A DNA stretch of 64,000 nucleotides from Methanocella_A sp963769045 (GCA_963769045.1 CAVYKK010000005.1:1-64000); one strand, 5' to 3'. Numbered from the stretch's first letter, positions 43,342 to 52,295 are shown. Translations and numbers: made by a program. The notes: generated by a model not told the origin, from the letters alone.

Positions 43342-44685
43342 TTACCGCTTTGGTATGTAACCTTCTTTCTGTAATACCAAGTCCACTTGCTCCACCGCAG
43401 TACCGATGTAGTTCTCCGGATCCGTGATCCTGTCAACCTCGGCAGGTTTCAGCTTCGCGGCAATCTCGAGGTTCTCCAGAAGGGCTTCCTTGAGCGACTT
43501 CTTCTGCTCGAACGCCCGCATCGACGCATCCCTGACGATCTCATGGGCCTTCTGTCTGCCAAACCCGCGTTTTGCCAGCTCGATCATCACGGCCTCGCTC
43601 ATCTGCACGCCACGTAAGATATTGAGGTTGCGCTTGATGTTCTCGGGATAGAAGGTCAGGCCAGTGATCACTTTAATCGTCTTGTTCAGGATGTGGTCCA
43701 GGAGAATCGAGGACTCCGGGATGATCACCCGCTCACAGGACGAGTTGGTCAGGTCGCGCTCGTCCCAGAGCACGTTGTTCTCCAGCGCGGGCTCGACGTA
43801 CGCCCGGACTACCCGGGCCAGGCCGCAGACCTGTTCGGCGTTGATCGGGTTCCGCTTGTGCGGCATCGTGGAGGAGCCGACCTGCTTCTTGCCGAAGCCC
43901 TCGGCCAGCTCGCCGATCTCGCTGCGCTGCATCAGGCGGATTTCCAGGCAAATCTTATCGAGGGTGCTCGCTACCCCGGCCAGGAACATCATGTACTCCG
44001 CATGGCGGTCCCGCTGGATGACCTGGCTGGATACCGTCACAGCCGGGATGCCGAGGTATTCCATGGTCAGCTCTTTAATCTTGATGCCCTGTTTGCCGAA
44101 CGCCGCCTGTGTCCCCACGGCGCCGCTCATCTGTCCTACGGCTACGCGGGTCCGCATCTGCGTAAGGCGTTCCTCGTGGCGCGAGATTTCCATGGCCCAG
44201 ATCGCAAAACGCAGACCGTATGTGGTCGGCACCGCAAGCTGGCCGTGCGTGCGGCCGGCGGTGACCAGGTGCTTTGTCGTATCTGCCTTCTCCAGCAGCA
44301 CGAACTTGAGCCTGTGCAGCTTGTCCGCGAGAAGGTCCATGGCATCCTTCAGCTGCAGGGCAAGCCCGGTGTCCAGGATGTCGTTCGACGTAGCACCGTA
44401 GTGTACCCACTTGCCCGGCTCGCCGCACTGCTCTGCATAGGCGAGCACCACGGCCATCATGTCGTGGCTGATCTCGTCCTCGATCTGCCGGACGCGTTCG
44501 ACGTCGACTTTGCCTATACAGGCCGCGATGGTCTCCGCGTCATTCTTCGGGATCAGGCCGACCGCAGCTTCCGCCCGGGCCAGCGCCGCCTCGACCTGCA
44601 GGAGCTTCTTCAGCTTGGCTTCCTCGGTCCATACCGCTTTCATTTCCGGGGTGCCATACCTGAACTCAATTGGGTGTATCGCCAT
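43342..44685 (-). CDS. purB: Adenylosuccinate lyase
   Basis: This 447-residue enzyme acts twice in purine synthesis, on SAICAR and on adenylosuccinate. The fumarase/aspartase superfamily signature GSSTMPHKRNPINAE, with the flexible catalytic Ser loop, is at about residue 268. HYGATSNDILDT and TAGRTHGQLAVPTTYG carry active-site His residues. Length and motifs match archaeal PurB throughout. Confidence 0.97.
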   Translation of the reverse strand: MAIHPIEFRYGTPEMKAVWTEEAKLKKLLQVEAALARAEAAVGLIPKNDAETIAACIGKVDVERVRQIEDEISHDMMAVVLAYAEQCGEPGKWVHYGATSNDILDTGLALQLKDAMDLLADKLHRLKFVLLEKADTTKHLVTAGRTHGQLAVPTTYGLRFAIWAMEISRHEERLTQMRTRVAVGQMSGAVGTQAAFGKQGIKIKELTMEYLGIPAVTVSSQVIQRDRHAEYMMFLAGVASTLDKICLEIRLMQRSEIGELAEGFGKKQVGSSTMPHKRNPINAEQVCGLARVVRAYVEPALENNVLWDERDLTNSSCERVIIPESSILLDHILNKTIKVITGLTFYPENIKRNLNILRGVQMSEAVMIELAKRGFGRQKAHEIVRDASMRAFEQKKSLKEALLENLEIAAKLKPAEVDRITDPENYIGTAVEQVDLVLQKEGYIPKR

Positions 44686-44887
44686 GGGACATCAATCCTG
44701 TAAACAGGTTCTACTTAGTCAAATGGTCAATAAATAGTTACGCAAAACATCGTTCAATGGCAACCGGACAATGGACGTTGGCGGACGACCACAGCGATGG
44801 TCATGCTGGAGACGATGAAAAGCGATCAGGCCTGTCAACGCTTGCCTGTGCGGAAGTGCCCTCGCGCGTGGAAGATTGCCCCATTCG

Positions 44888-45586
44888 TCAGGCAGCAGGT
44901 GCGGATGCAAGCATTTTCAGCCGGTCCGGATAGTTGCTGCTCATATAGTCAGGCCCCATCGCCGCGTACTTCCTGATCTCCTCGGGCGTGTCCTCGTTCC
45001 ACACGTTGACTGTGAACCCGTTCTTATGCGCTTCGTCGATAATGGCCTGCGACACGATGTCCTTGCGCATGAAAATACAGTCTGCCATCACGTCGAGGGC
45101 GAGGGCTTTGAAGTCGACGGGCAGACGACTGACGATAGCCGCAGTAGGGCTTTGCGGGCTGAACCCTTTAATGCGCCTGATGGAGTATGTATCGAAAGAA
45201 GCGACCATGCAGGCGTTGACAATGTCGTTCCTGTCGATCAGGTCCAGCAGTTCCAGCTCGGTCCCCTGCTGCTTGATCTCGGTAACGATCTTGACCCTGC
45301 CCTTCGTGATATCGATGGCTTCCTGCAGGGTGGGTATCTTCTGTCCCTTGCCCGCGTCGAGCGCTTTCAGCTCCGCCAGCGTCATCTCGCTTACCTTCCC
45401 GTGCCCGTTGGTCGTCCGGTCCACCGTGTCGTCATGAATGATCACGAGGTGGCCATCGGCCGACCGGCGCACGTCCATCTCGATCCAGTCCACGCCGATC
45501 TCGATGGCCTTCTGGAAGGAGAGCAGCGTGTTTTCGGGCTCGTACCCCGCGGCCCCCCGGTGCCCTACGATCATGAACATATGCAT
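44888..45586 (-). CDS. ugpQ: Glycerophosphodiester phosphodiesterase
   Basis: This protein of about 232 residues cleaves glycerophosphodiesters. The GDPD motif VGHRGAAGYEPENTLLSF lies at the N-terminus, with the metal ligands of WIEMDVRRSADGHLVIIHDDTVDRTTNG and the Glu in VTEIK. ATG 45586 is chosen because TTTATATAA at 45609-45617 is centred about 27 bases upstream, typical for a leaderless message. A longer frame to 45628 would cover that promoter. Confidence 0.93.
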   Translation of the reverse strand: MHMFMIVGHRGAAGYEPENTLLSFQKAIEIGVDWIEMDVRRSADGHLVIIHDDTVDRTTNGHGKVSEMTLAELKALDAGKGQKIPTLQEAIDITKGRVKIVTEIKQQGTELELLDLIDRNDIVNACMVASFDTYSIRRIKGFSPQSPTAAIVSRLPVDFKALALDVMADCIFMRKDIVSQAIIDEAHKNGFTVNVWNEDTPEEIRKYAAMGPDYMSSNYPDRLKMLASAPAA

Positions 45587-45988
45587 AATTAAAGGAAATG
45601 CGGCTGTGTTTATATAACACAAAGGCACAAAGTCAGGCCAAACGGCGGCACGTATCGAAAAAATTGTGGGGTCGCTGACGTCAATGATGCGGCAATAAAC
45701 GCTTGTTTTTTATGGCTTACCCTGTACAGACATCAGGCGCCCGCTTATCGGGTCTTTGTGTTAGTCATTTGTGATATGTTTTATATACTCATGACCTTTT
45801 CAACACGAAGGCCACGAAGGCCACGAGGTACACGACGTTCATTTTAAAAAAGGGGCAATGGCAGCCTCTTTCTACCTGAGACTTCGTGTACATTGTGGCC
45901 ATTGTGGCCTTTGTGTCGAAAGGGTCACAAGCCTGAACAAAGAGATTCAGGAAAGACTATGTCTTTGAAGTCCTTCGAGTCGTCGTGT
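45587..45988. repeat. Spacer with hairpin R4 (CACGAAGG units)
   Basis: An inverted repeat of about 36-44 bases per arm (45795-45838 and 45888-45925) is built of CACGAAGGC units on the left and TTGTGGCC/TTTGTG units on the right. Of about seven differences, four would be G-U pairs in RNA from the + strand. The TATA box of the phosphodiesterase lies at 45609-45617. No gene is seen. Confidence 0.75.
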
Positions 45989-46606
45989 CTAAGCAAGACC
46001 TGCCCAGACGTCTTCGATGATTGTATTGTTACTGAACTCCCAGCTATACGCGCGCTTATCCATTGACATAACCGAAGGGAACGTCTGTTCCTGCACGCTC
46101 GTCGTATTGCCCGTTTTCACGGTGCATGTCATCTTGATGCCATCGACGTCCGTCTTGCCCAGGTTATAGGCAGTGACTGTGACAACCTGGTTCGTCTTAT
46201 TGTCCGCTAGGAGCTTCGAAGCAATCACATAAGTGTACGCGATGGTCGGCGTGTCCTCGAGGAATGTGTTCATCCTGGTGATGTCGGTATCGCTCTTATT
46301 CTGGAGCGCGTGGTACCTGGACGAGACGTCCTCGTAGTTTGCCTTTACGGTAGCGAGCTGTCCGCTGAGAGACGAGTAGTTTGCCCTGAGCATCGCAAGG
46401 TCCTGCGTCGCCTGGCTCATATTGCCTTCGATGGCTTCCAGTTCCGCCACTCTGTCTTTTAGCGACTTGTCCTGCGACTGATTGGCCGCGAACAGCGCGA
46501 AGGCCACGGCGGCGAGTATGACGCAGACGATCACGAGCGCGATGAATAGTTTACCCTCTCCGGATCCGCCGAGCGGCGAGCCACGGCCAAGTGTTTTACT
46601 GCTCAA
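45989..46606 (-). CDS. Membrane-anchored coiled-coil protein with Ig-like C-terminus
   Basis: This 205-residue protein has a Gly/Ser-rich N-terminus, one membrane helix (about 20-42) and a coiled coil (about 45-110; LKDRVAELEAIEGNMSQATQDLAML). A beta-rich domain of about 90 residues lies outside, with Asn glycosylation sites. The family is not recognised. Similar one-helix, coiled-coil proteins in methanogens are thought to be structural. It is divergent from tyrS. Confidence 0.65.
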   Translation of the reverse strand: MSSKTLGRGSPLGGSGEGKLFIALVIVCVILAAVAFALFAANQSQDKSLKDRVAELEAIEGNMSQATQDLAMLRANYSSLSGQLATVKANYEDVSSRYHALQNKSDTDITRMNTFLEDTPTIAYTYVIASKLLADNKTNQVVTVTAYNLGKTDVDGIKMTCTVKTGNTTSVQEQTFPSVMSMDKRAYSWEFSNNTIIEDVWAGLA

Positions 46607-46657
46607 GTTACCATCCCAACGTTTTTATTGTCGTTTTCCTATTTAACCATTACACTA

Positions 46658-46786
46658 AAGCATTGGACACGAAGGGCACTAAGGCCACAGGCCACAAAGG
46701 GCACTATAGGCTTTACCTAAAAATTCCTGGTAATGGCTGCCCCTTTGTGCCCTTTGTGCCCTTAGTGCCCTTCGTGTCCAATGCTT
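46658..46786. repeat. Inverted repeat of CACAAAGG units (R5)
   Basis: Arms at 46658-46709 and 46738-46786 share AAGCATTGGACACGAAGGGC at their outer ends, almost identical to the ends of R2. The inner parts are CACTAAGG and CACAAAGGG units. It lies between two divergent genes, upstream of tyrS. Confidence 0.88.
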
Positions 46787-46839
46787 ATGGGAAATATTTT
46801 ATAGGCAATGTGATATCTATTACGCAGAGTGGTGAGTTA

Positions 46840-47790
46840 ATGGATAAGCTTGAATTGGTCACCCGTAACGTGGAAGAAGTGGTGACGATGGATGAACTGA
46901 AAAACCTGCTCGCAACGAACCCGCACCCGAAAGTCTACGTGGGTTATGAGCCGAGCGGGAACATCCACCTGGGCCACATGATCACGGCCAACAAGCTCAT
47001 CGACCTCCAGCAGGCGGGTTTCGAGGTGACCGTGCTGTTAGCGGACTTGCACGCGTACCTGAACCGCAAGGGCACTATGGAGGAGATCGCGAAGATCGCC
47101 GACTACAACAAGCGGTGCTTCATCGCGCTGGGCCTGAGCCCGGATAAGACTCGCTTCGTGCTGGGCTCGAGCTACCAGCTCTCGCCAGCCTATGAGACCG
47201 ACGTACTGCGGATGGCGTGCGATACGACGCTGAACCGGGCCCGCCGGAGCATGGACGAGGTGTCCCGCGACGCTGAGGACCCGAGGGTATCGCAAATGAT
47301 CTACCCGCTCATGCAGGCCCTGGACATCGCTTACCTCGACGTCGATGTGGCCATGGGCGGCATCGACCAGCGGAAGATACACATGCTCGCCCGGGAGGAG
47401 CTGCCGTCCATGGGCTATAAGAGCCCGATCTGCCTGCACACGCCCATCCTGCTCGGCCTCGACGGAACCAAGATGTCGTCGAGCAAGGGCAACAACATCA
47501 GTGTGGACGAGCCGGCAGAGTCGGTAACGAAAAAGATCGAGAAGGCGTTCTGCCCCATGGGCCAGGTCGCCGACAACCCTGTGCTGGACCTGTTCCGGTA
47601 CCACATCTTCATGAAGTACCCGACGATCACCATCGAGCGGCCGGAGAAGCACGGCGGTAACATGGAGTTTTCGAGCTTCGAGGCGCTCCGGGACGACTTC
47701 GCGGCTAAGAAGGTCCACCCCATGGACCTGAAAAAGGCGGCCGCGAAATACATGAACCTGATACTGGAGTCGGTCAGGCAGCGCATGTAG
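46840..47790 (+). CDS. tyrS: Tyrosyl-tRNA synthetase
   Basis: This protein of about 316 residues is the short archaeal-type TyrRS. HIGH-like YVGYEPSGNIHLGHMITA is at about 27-45 and the KMSKS-like GTKMSSSKGNNISVD is at about 208-222. ATG 46840 follows GGTGAG and gives the normal length; the longer open frame is hairpin R5 in translation. TATA-like TATTTTATAGG lies at about 46793-46803. Confidence 0.96.
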   Translation: MDKLELVTRNVEEVVTMDELKNLLATNPHPKVYVGYEPSGNIHLGHMITANKLIDLQQAGFEVTVLLADLHAYLNRKGTMEEIAKIADYNKRCFIALGLSPDKTRFVLGSSYQLSPAYETDVLRMACDTTLNRARRSMDEVSRDAEDPRVSQMIYPLMQALDIAYLDVDVAMGGIDQRKIHMLAREELPSMGYKSPICLHTPILLGLDGTKMSSSKGNNISVDEPAESVTKKIEKAFCPMGQVADNPVLDLFRYHIFMKYPTITIERPEKHGGNMEFSSFEALRDDFAAKKVHPMDLKKAAAKYMNLILESVRQRM

Positions 47791-47872
47791 GCCGGCGATC
47801 AACCGTACGTTGACCACAAACCAACATACACTTTCATATATTACGTCAGCATTAAAAATATGTGGTGATACA

Positions 47873-48187
47873 CTGGAGCGACAGCGTAACAGACCCGGAG
47901 AGACCCCCGGTGAGCCCATCACCAGGGTGCGGACGCCTAACAAGCGAGAGGGTGAAATTTTAGGCCACGTGGTCAGCATGGTCGGCGCCAACCGCGTCGT
48001 GGTGCAATGCGCGGACGGCGTGACTCGCATGTGCCGGATACCGGGCAAGATCAAGAAGCGGATCTGGATTCGCGAAGGCGACACGGTCATCGTCGTGCCA
48101 TGGGAGTTCCAGAACGAGAAGGCCGACGTCGTCTGGCGCTATACCCAGCCGCAGGTCGACTGGCTGCAGAAGAAAGGGTTTTTGTGA
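47873..48187 (+). CDS. eif1A: Translation initiation factor aIF1A
   Basis: This protein of about 104 residues is the archaeal eIF1A OB-fold factor, which stabilises initiator tRNA on the 30S subunit. EGEILGHVVSMVGANRVVVQCADG and GKIKKRIWIREGDTVIVVPWEF are characteristic. No ATG or GTG is in frame near the expected N-terminus. CTG 47873 (LERQRNRPGETPG) has GGTGAT 3 bases before it, the same layout as the frhA TTG start. The alternative TTG 47810 has no ribosome-binding site. Confidence 0.92.
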   Translation: MERQRNRPGETPGEPITRVRTPNKREGEILGHVVSMVGANRVVVQCADGVTRMCRIPGKIKKRIWIREGDTVIVVPWEFQNEKADVVWRYTQPQVDWLQKKGFL

Positions 48188-48275
48188 TCGACTAAAACCA
48201 GTTTATCACCCTAAACATTTTTTATTATTACTATCGGTAGCACGGGTAGCGGATGCTGTCACGCTCGCATAGAGC

Positions 48276-48416
48276 GCCAGGTAGCCAGGAGTCAGCTTAT
48301 GACCGGAGCCCTGGTCCGGCATAAGAGTTTGAAAAACTGGCCGGGTAATTCGTCGCGTACCGTCCGGGCGCTCGCGCGCACACGCGTGACCGACTTCTGC
48401 AAAGGCGACGTTTTTT
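48276..48416. repeat. Conserved intergenic element, copy 2, with terminator-like end
   Basis: The second copy of the 75-base core (see 5368-5490) starts near 48276. In this copy GACC and GGTC can pair in the hairpin region. A 16-nt alternating tract (48373-48388) follows, enclosed by CGTCGC (48351-48356) and GCGACG (48405-48410). A T6 run (48411-48416) then follows, a likely terminator for aIF1A. Confidence 0.62.
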
Positions 48417-48430
48417 CATCGTTTGCAGCT

Positions 48431-49021
48431 TCAAGCCTGTACCTGCTTTCTCTTAATAAACACGTTATAGACCCCTAACGCCACGAAAAAGCTCCATGCG
48501 AGGGCCAGCAGGAACGTGATAAGCCTGATGATCGGGTTCTCGACATAAGCGGCGATCAGCAGTACCATCACAAGAAGTAAAAATGCCGATAAGATCGAGA
48601 GCCGCTGATCATACTGTTTCTTCCACTGCATGATCAAAGCACTGATGCATATGGCCACAAGGCAAAGTGAGCCCAGCCCTATGAGCATATGGCCATTGAT
48701 CATCTCGAGAATAGCTATGGCCGTTAGAAAGACCAGGAAGACCCCGCTAATCACAGTCGTCAGTATGCGTGGGTATGGTAATTTCAACGGCTTTATCCAG
48801 CCGATTTTAGTGCCCAGGAACGTCCTGCCCCTGATAGCTGTGGTCAGGATATCAGCGATCAAGTAAGTGATTGCCATAACAGATGCCTGACTCGTAAAGC
48901 CCAGCGCATAACCTGTCAGGATGGCCCCGACAGGCAAGACGAGGAACTCCAATATGAAAAAATAGACGCGGTACGGTTTCATGTATTTATCATGGCGTTC
49001 CAGTACCTCGTTTGTATCCAT
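48431..49021 (-). CDS. Multi-pass membrane protein, unknown function
   Basis: This 196-residue protein has six likely membrane helices and a Lys/Arg-rich C-terminus (FIKRKQVQA). The N-terminus MDTNEVLERHDKYMKPYRVYFF is charged. No signature is recognised. It lies downstream of glmM by 104 bases with its own AT-rich upstream region, so it is probably a separate transcript. Confidence 0.6.
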   Translation of the reverse strand: MDTNEVLERHDKYMKPYRVYFFILEFLVLPVGAILTGYALGFTSQASVMAITYLIADILTTAIRGRTFLGTKIGWIKPLKLPYPRILTTVISGVFLVFLTAIAILEMINGHMLIGLGSLCLVAICISALIMQWKKQYDQRLSILSAFLLLVMVLLIAAYVENPIIRLITFLLALAWSFFVALGVYNVFIKRKQVQA

Positions 49022-49125
49022 CGACGTACAACTCCAACCCTGTTAGTCATGTATAAATGGCATTTTCAAAAGAAAAACATTATCTCACAATCATTGAATC
49101 GAAGAAATAAAAAAGAGACAACCGG

Positions 49126-50466
49126 CTAACGGTTGAACTTGTTGACCATCCCGACACCGTACTCCGCGAGCTTCTTCGCGCCGTCATCGGTGCGGGACTC
49201 GGCGAAGACCCTGATGATCGGCTCGGTGCCCGACGCCCGGATCAGCACCCAGCCCTCTGGACGGAAGACCTTGATGCCGTCGGTAAGGTCGGCTTTCGCC
49301 TTTTCCTTCCTTATCTCGTTCTCGATGCTTTTCAGTATGGCATCCTTATCCTTACACTTGATCTTCTCTTTCACGCTGCTGTAAGACGGCAGCGCATCCA
49401 CGATGTCGCTGAGCTTCTTGCCGGTCTTCGCGAGCATCTCCAGCATGCTGGCCGCGGACATGCCGCCGTCCCGGCAGTACTGGAACTCGGGAAAGATGAG
49501 GCCGCCGTTGCCCTCGCCGCCAAAGACGGCGTCAACTTCCATCATCTTCCGGGCCACATGGATGCTGCCAACCATGGTCCAGATGACCTTAGAGTCGTAT
49601 TGCTTCGCGATGTCCTCGATCAGGGAAGACGAGCTGACCGGGGTGACCACGATGCTGCCTGGTTTCTGCTGCAGCTTGTATTGTGTCATCAGCGCGAGGA
49701 GCACGTCCTCGTTGACGAACCTACCTTTGTCGTCGATGAATACCGCCCGGTCGGCGTCGGCATCGTGGGCGACGCCAAGGTTGGCGCCTGCCGCTTTGAC
49801 GGCTGCCTTCAGGTCGTTGATCTCGTTGCCCGTAGGCTCGGGGTTCCGGCCCGGGAAGGTGCCGTCCACCTGTGCGTTGAGCGTGATCACTTTACAGCCC
49901 AGCTTGCGCAGCAGGAACGGAGTCGTCACGCTTGCCGCGCCGCAGCCGGTATCCGATACGACGGTGAAGTGCTTATCCCGGATGGCCGCAGCATCGACGG
50001 CGTTAATGATCCCGTCGATGTACTCCGGCTTCGGGTCGGCACAGGAGATGTTGCCCGTATCGCTCCAGTTCGCGTTCTTGTAGGTGCAGGAGAAGTAGAT
50101 TTTTTCAACGGCGGCCTCGTCCTGCCGCGACATCTCGGTGCCGTCGCCGGCAATGCCCTTGATGCCGTTGTACTCGGGCGGGTTGTGGGATGCAGTGATA
50201 ATCATTCCTGCGTCCGCATGACGCTTCACATAGTACTGGACGCAGGGCGTGGGCGCGATGCCCAGGTCGACCACCGAGCATCCGGTCGATAGCAGGCCTG
50301 CGATCACCGCGTTTTTCAACATGTCGCCAGACTGCCTCGTATCCATTCCCACCGCGAACCTCCCGCTCCTGAACGTCCCGATGCTCTTCGCCAGGCTCAT
50401 CGCCATCTCAGGGGTCATCTCTACGTTGGCGACCCCCCTTACTCCGTTCGTGCCGAACAGCGCCAT
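49126..50466 (-). CDS. glmM: Phosphoglucosamine/phosphomannomutase
   Basis: This protein of about 446 residues has the phosphoserine loop GMIITASHNPPEYNGIK (about 95), the metal-binding loop AHDADADRAVFID (about 228), the sugar-binding loop GGEGNGGLIFPE and the phosphate-binding RASGTEPIIRVF near the end. Archaeal members act on glucosamine or mannose phosphates, giving precursors for surface sugars. ATG 50466 lies 1 base after the MobB-MoaE stop. Confidence 0.9.
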   Translation of the reverse strand: MALFGTNGVRGVANVEMTPEMAMSLAKSIGTFRSGRFAVGMDTRQSGDMLKNAVIAGLLSTGCSVVDLGIAPTPCVQYYVKRHADAGMIITASHNPPEYNGIKGIAGDGTEMSRQDEAAVEKIYFSCTYKNANWSDTGNISCADPKPEYIDGIINAVDAAAIRDKHFTVVSDTGCGAASVTTPFLLRKLGCKVITLNAQVDGTFPGRNPEPTGNEINDLKAAVKAAGANLGVAHDADADRAVFIDDKGRFVNEDVLLALMTQYKLQQKPGSIVVTPVSSSSLIEDIAKQYDSKVIWTMVGSIHVARKMMEVDAVFGGEGNGGLIFPEFQYCRDGGMSAASMLEMLAKTGKKLSDIVDALPSYSSVKEKIKCKDKDAILKSIENEIRKEKAKADLTDGIKVFRPEGWVLIRASGTEPIIRVFAESRTDDGAKKLAEYGVGMVNKFNR

Positions 50467-50467
50467 G

Positions 50468-51280
50468 TTATTTCTCCTCGTCATGTACCCAGTATTCGCC
50501 GGAAACCGTCAGCTCCTTCTTCCAGATGGGCACTTCTTCTTTTATCCTCTCGATCGCATCCCGCAGCACAGGGAACAGCTCCTGCCGGTGGCCGGCCGCG
50601 ACTACGATATAAACGATGTCCTCTCCGGCGGCAATGCGTCCGGTCTTGTGATGAATGAGCACATCCACGATACCGGGCTTCGCCTTCAGTTCCCGCTCGA
50701 TCTTCGCGATGCGCTCTTTCGCGACCTCGTCGTAGCTCTCGAACTCGAGCGCTTTCGTCGTCTCGCCTTTGGCGATCTCTCTGACGATGCCGGTGAACGT
50801 GCCAATGGCGCCCGCCTTCTTGATTTCCGGGTTCCTGTGCACTTTCGCCAGCAGATCGAACAGCGTCACCCGGTCGGGCTGCGCCATGGCGATGGCGGCA
50901 AGCTGCTCGCCCGTCGCGTTAATATCCACGCGGGCGACCACGTTGGCCGCCTCCACGTCGCCGATGGCGATCTTCGGCAGGCTGCTCTGCTTGAAGCCTT
51001 CGACTACAGCGAAATCCACGCCTTCGAAGGACAGCTCGCGGAGCGCATCCTTCACGTCTGTACTCCTCAATATCTTGATGCTCCGCGTCGGCGTGACGCC
51101 GATCGTTACCGTCGCGCCGCTGTCCAGGTGACGGTCGGTATCCCCGCCGTAGGGCAGTATCTCATCTCTCGAATGCTTCACAGTCCCGACGGTGCCTTGC
51201 TTCTTCAGCTCGGACACGAGACGCTCGACGAGCGTGGTCTTGCCCGTTTTCTTGTAGCCGACGACGGAAATGACCTTCAT
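50468..51280 (-). CDS. Fused MobB-MoaE molybdopterin protein
   Basis: This 270-residue protein joins two enzymes. The N-terminal part (1 to about 150) is MobB, with P-loop GYKKTGKTT and VVEGFKQSSLPKI; it supports guanine-dinucleotide addition to molybdopterin. The C-terminal part (about 150-270) is MoaE, the molybdopterin synthase large subunit, with GAIGTFTGIVR, LIHHKTGRIAAGE, VAAGHR and the catalytic Lys region VPIWKKE. MoaE needs a MoaD-type partner; a candidate lies at 21212. In methanogens the cofactor serves formylmethanofuran and formate dehydrogenases. Confidence 0.92.
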   Translation of the reverse strand: MKVISVVGYKKTGKTTLVERLVSELKKQGTVGTVKHSRDEILPYGGDTDRHLDSGATVTIGVTPTRSIKILRSTDVKDALRELSFEGVDFAVVEGFKQSSLPKIAIGDVEAANVVARVDINATGEQLAAIAMAQPDRVTLFDLLAKVHRNPEIKKAGAIGTFTGIVREIAKGETTKALEFESYDEVAKERIAKIERELKAKPGIVDVLIHHKTGRIAAGEDIVYIVVAAGHRQELFPVLRDAIERIKEEVPIWKKELTVSGEYWVHDEEK

Positions 51281-51413
51281 GCACTCATATAATGTCTTGT
51301 ATATGCTTTAAAGCTTATCCGCCCTCGCTTTCAGAAGCCCTTGCAGGATACATTTATATTCCTTCAGGTTGCCATTCAAGGTAGAATCATTGAGTATTAA
51401 CGGCGTGTTGAAC

Positions 51414-52268
51414 ATGGGCATGAAGATCGTGGCAGGGCCGTCATCCCAGCTCCTGGCGACCCGGACGGCATCGTTGCTGGGCGTCGAGGTCGACCTGACC
51501 GACTACAAGGAGTTCCCCGACGGCGAGGTATTCACCCGCGTCACGGGCGACATCAAAGGGCAGGACATTGTGATCGTCCAGAGCACTCCGACAGCCGCCG
51601 ATTATGTCTATCTTCTGGAGCTGATCGATGCCTGCGATGAGGCGAAGAGCCTGACCGTCGTCATCCCTTACATGGGCTACGCCCGTCAGGACAAGCGATT
51701 CCACACCGGCGAGCCCATCAGCGCCCGCGCGATCGCGAAGACGATCAACGCTGATCGCGTCTTCACCGTCAACATCCATGACCCGTCAGTCCTCCCGTAC
51801 TTCCCGTGCCCGGCGACTGACCTGAACGCCTCCGGCGTCATTGGCAATTACATTGTGAACATGAGCCTCTATGAGCCTGTCCTGCTGGCGCCGGACGACG
51901 GGGCGCTGAAGATCGTGAAGCCCGCGGCCGAACAGTACAACCTGCCGTACGACTACCTGGAAAAGACCCGCATCTCGGGCGACGAGGTGAAGATCGCACC
52001 CAAAAACCTCGACATCAAGGGCCGGGATGTGGTGCTGATGGATGATATCGTCAGCACCGGCGGCACTATCGCCGAGGCGATCAAACTGCTGAAGGCCGAA
52101 GGGGCCCGCGAGGTCCACGTAGCCTGCGTCCATGCGGTGCTGGTGAGAAACGCGGTCCTGCGGCTAAACAACGGCGGCATGCGGTCCATCCTGTCCACGG
52201 ACACACTGGAGAAGGCGACGAGCAAGGTGTCGGTGGCGCCGATCATCGCGGAAGCAGTTAAAAAATAG
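51414..52268 (+). CDS. prs: Ribose-phosphate pyrophosphokinase
   Basis: This protein of about 284 residues makes PRPP. It has the family stretch FPDGEVFTRV, PYMGYARQDKRFHTGEPISA, NIHDPSVLPYF and the PRPP-binding loop RDVVLMDDIVSTGGTIAEA (about 214). The start is ATG 51414 or 51420 (MKIVAGPSSQ), both within 6 bases. The region before it is AT-rich with TTATATTCC near 51353. It is divergent from the mobB-moaE gene. Confidence 0.95.
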   Translation: MGMKIVAGPSSQLLATRTASLLGVEVDLTDYKEFPDGEVFTRVTGDIKGQDIVIVQSTPTAADYVYLLELIDACDEAKSLTVVIPYMGYARQDKRFHTGEPISARAIAKTINADRVFTVNIHDPSVLPYFPCPATDLNASGVIGNYIVNMSLYEPVLLAPDDGALKIVKPAAEQYNLPYDYLEKTRISGDEVKIAPKNLDIKGRDVVLMDDIVSTGGTIAEAIKLLKAEGAREVHVACVHAVLVRNAVLRLNNGGMRSILSTDTLEKATSKVSVAPIIAEAVKK

Positions 52269-52281
52269 CCTGGCCGGCGAT

Positions 52282-52295
52282 CTCGCGCGCGCGAG
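52282..52295. repeat. Perfect CG palindrome at a convergent junction
   Basis: CTCGCGCGCGCGAG is a perfect 14-base palindrome in the 54-base gap between prs and the flavoprotein gene. It contains a 10-base alternating tract (52284-52293). Confidence 0.85.

Noticed and set aside
46591..46839. N-terminal extension of tyrosyl-tRNA synthetase
   Set aside because: It is hairpin R5 in translation (VPFVPLVPFV type); the family start is ATG 46840 with a good ribosome-binding site.
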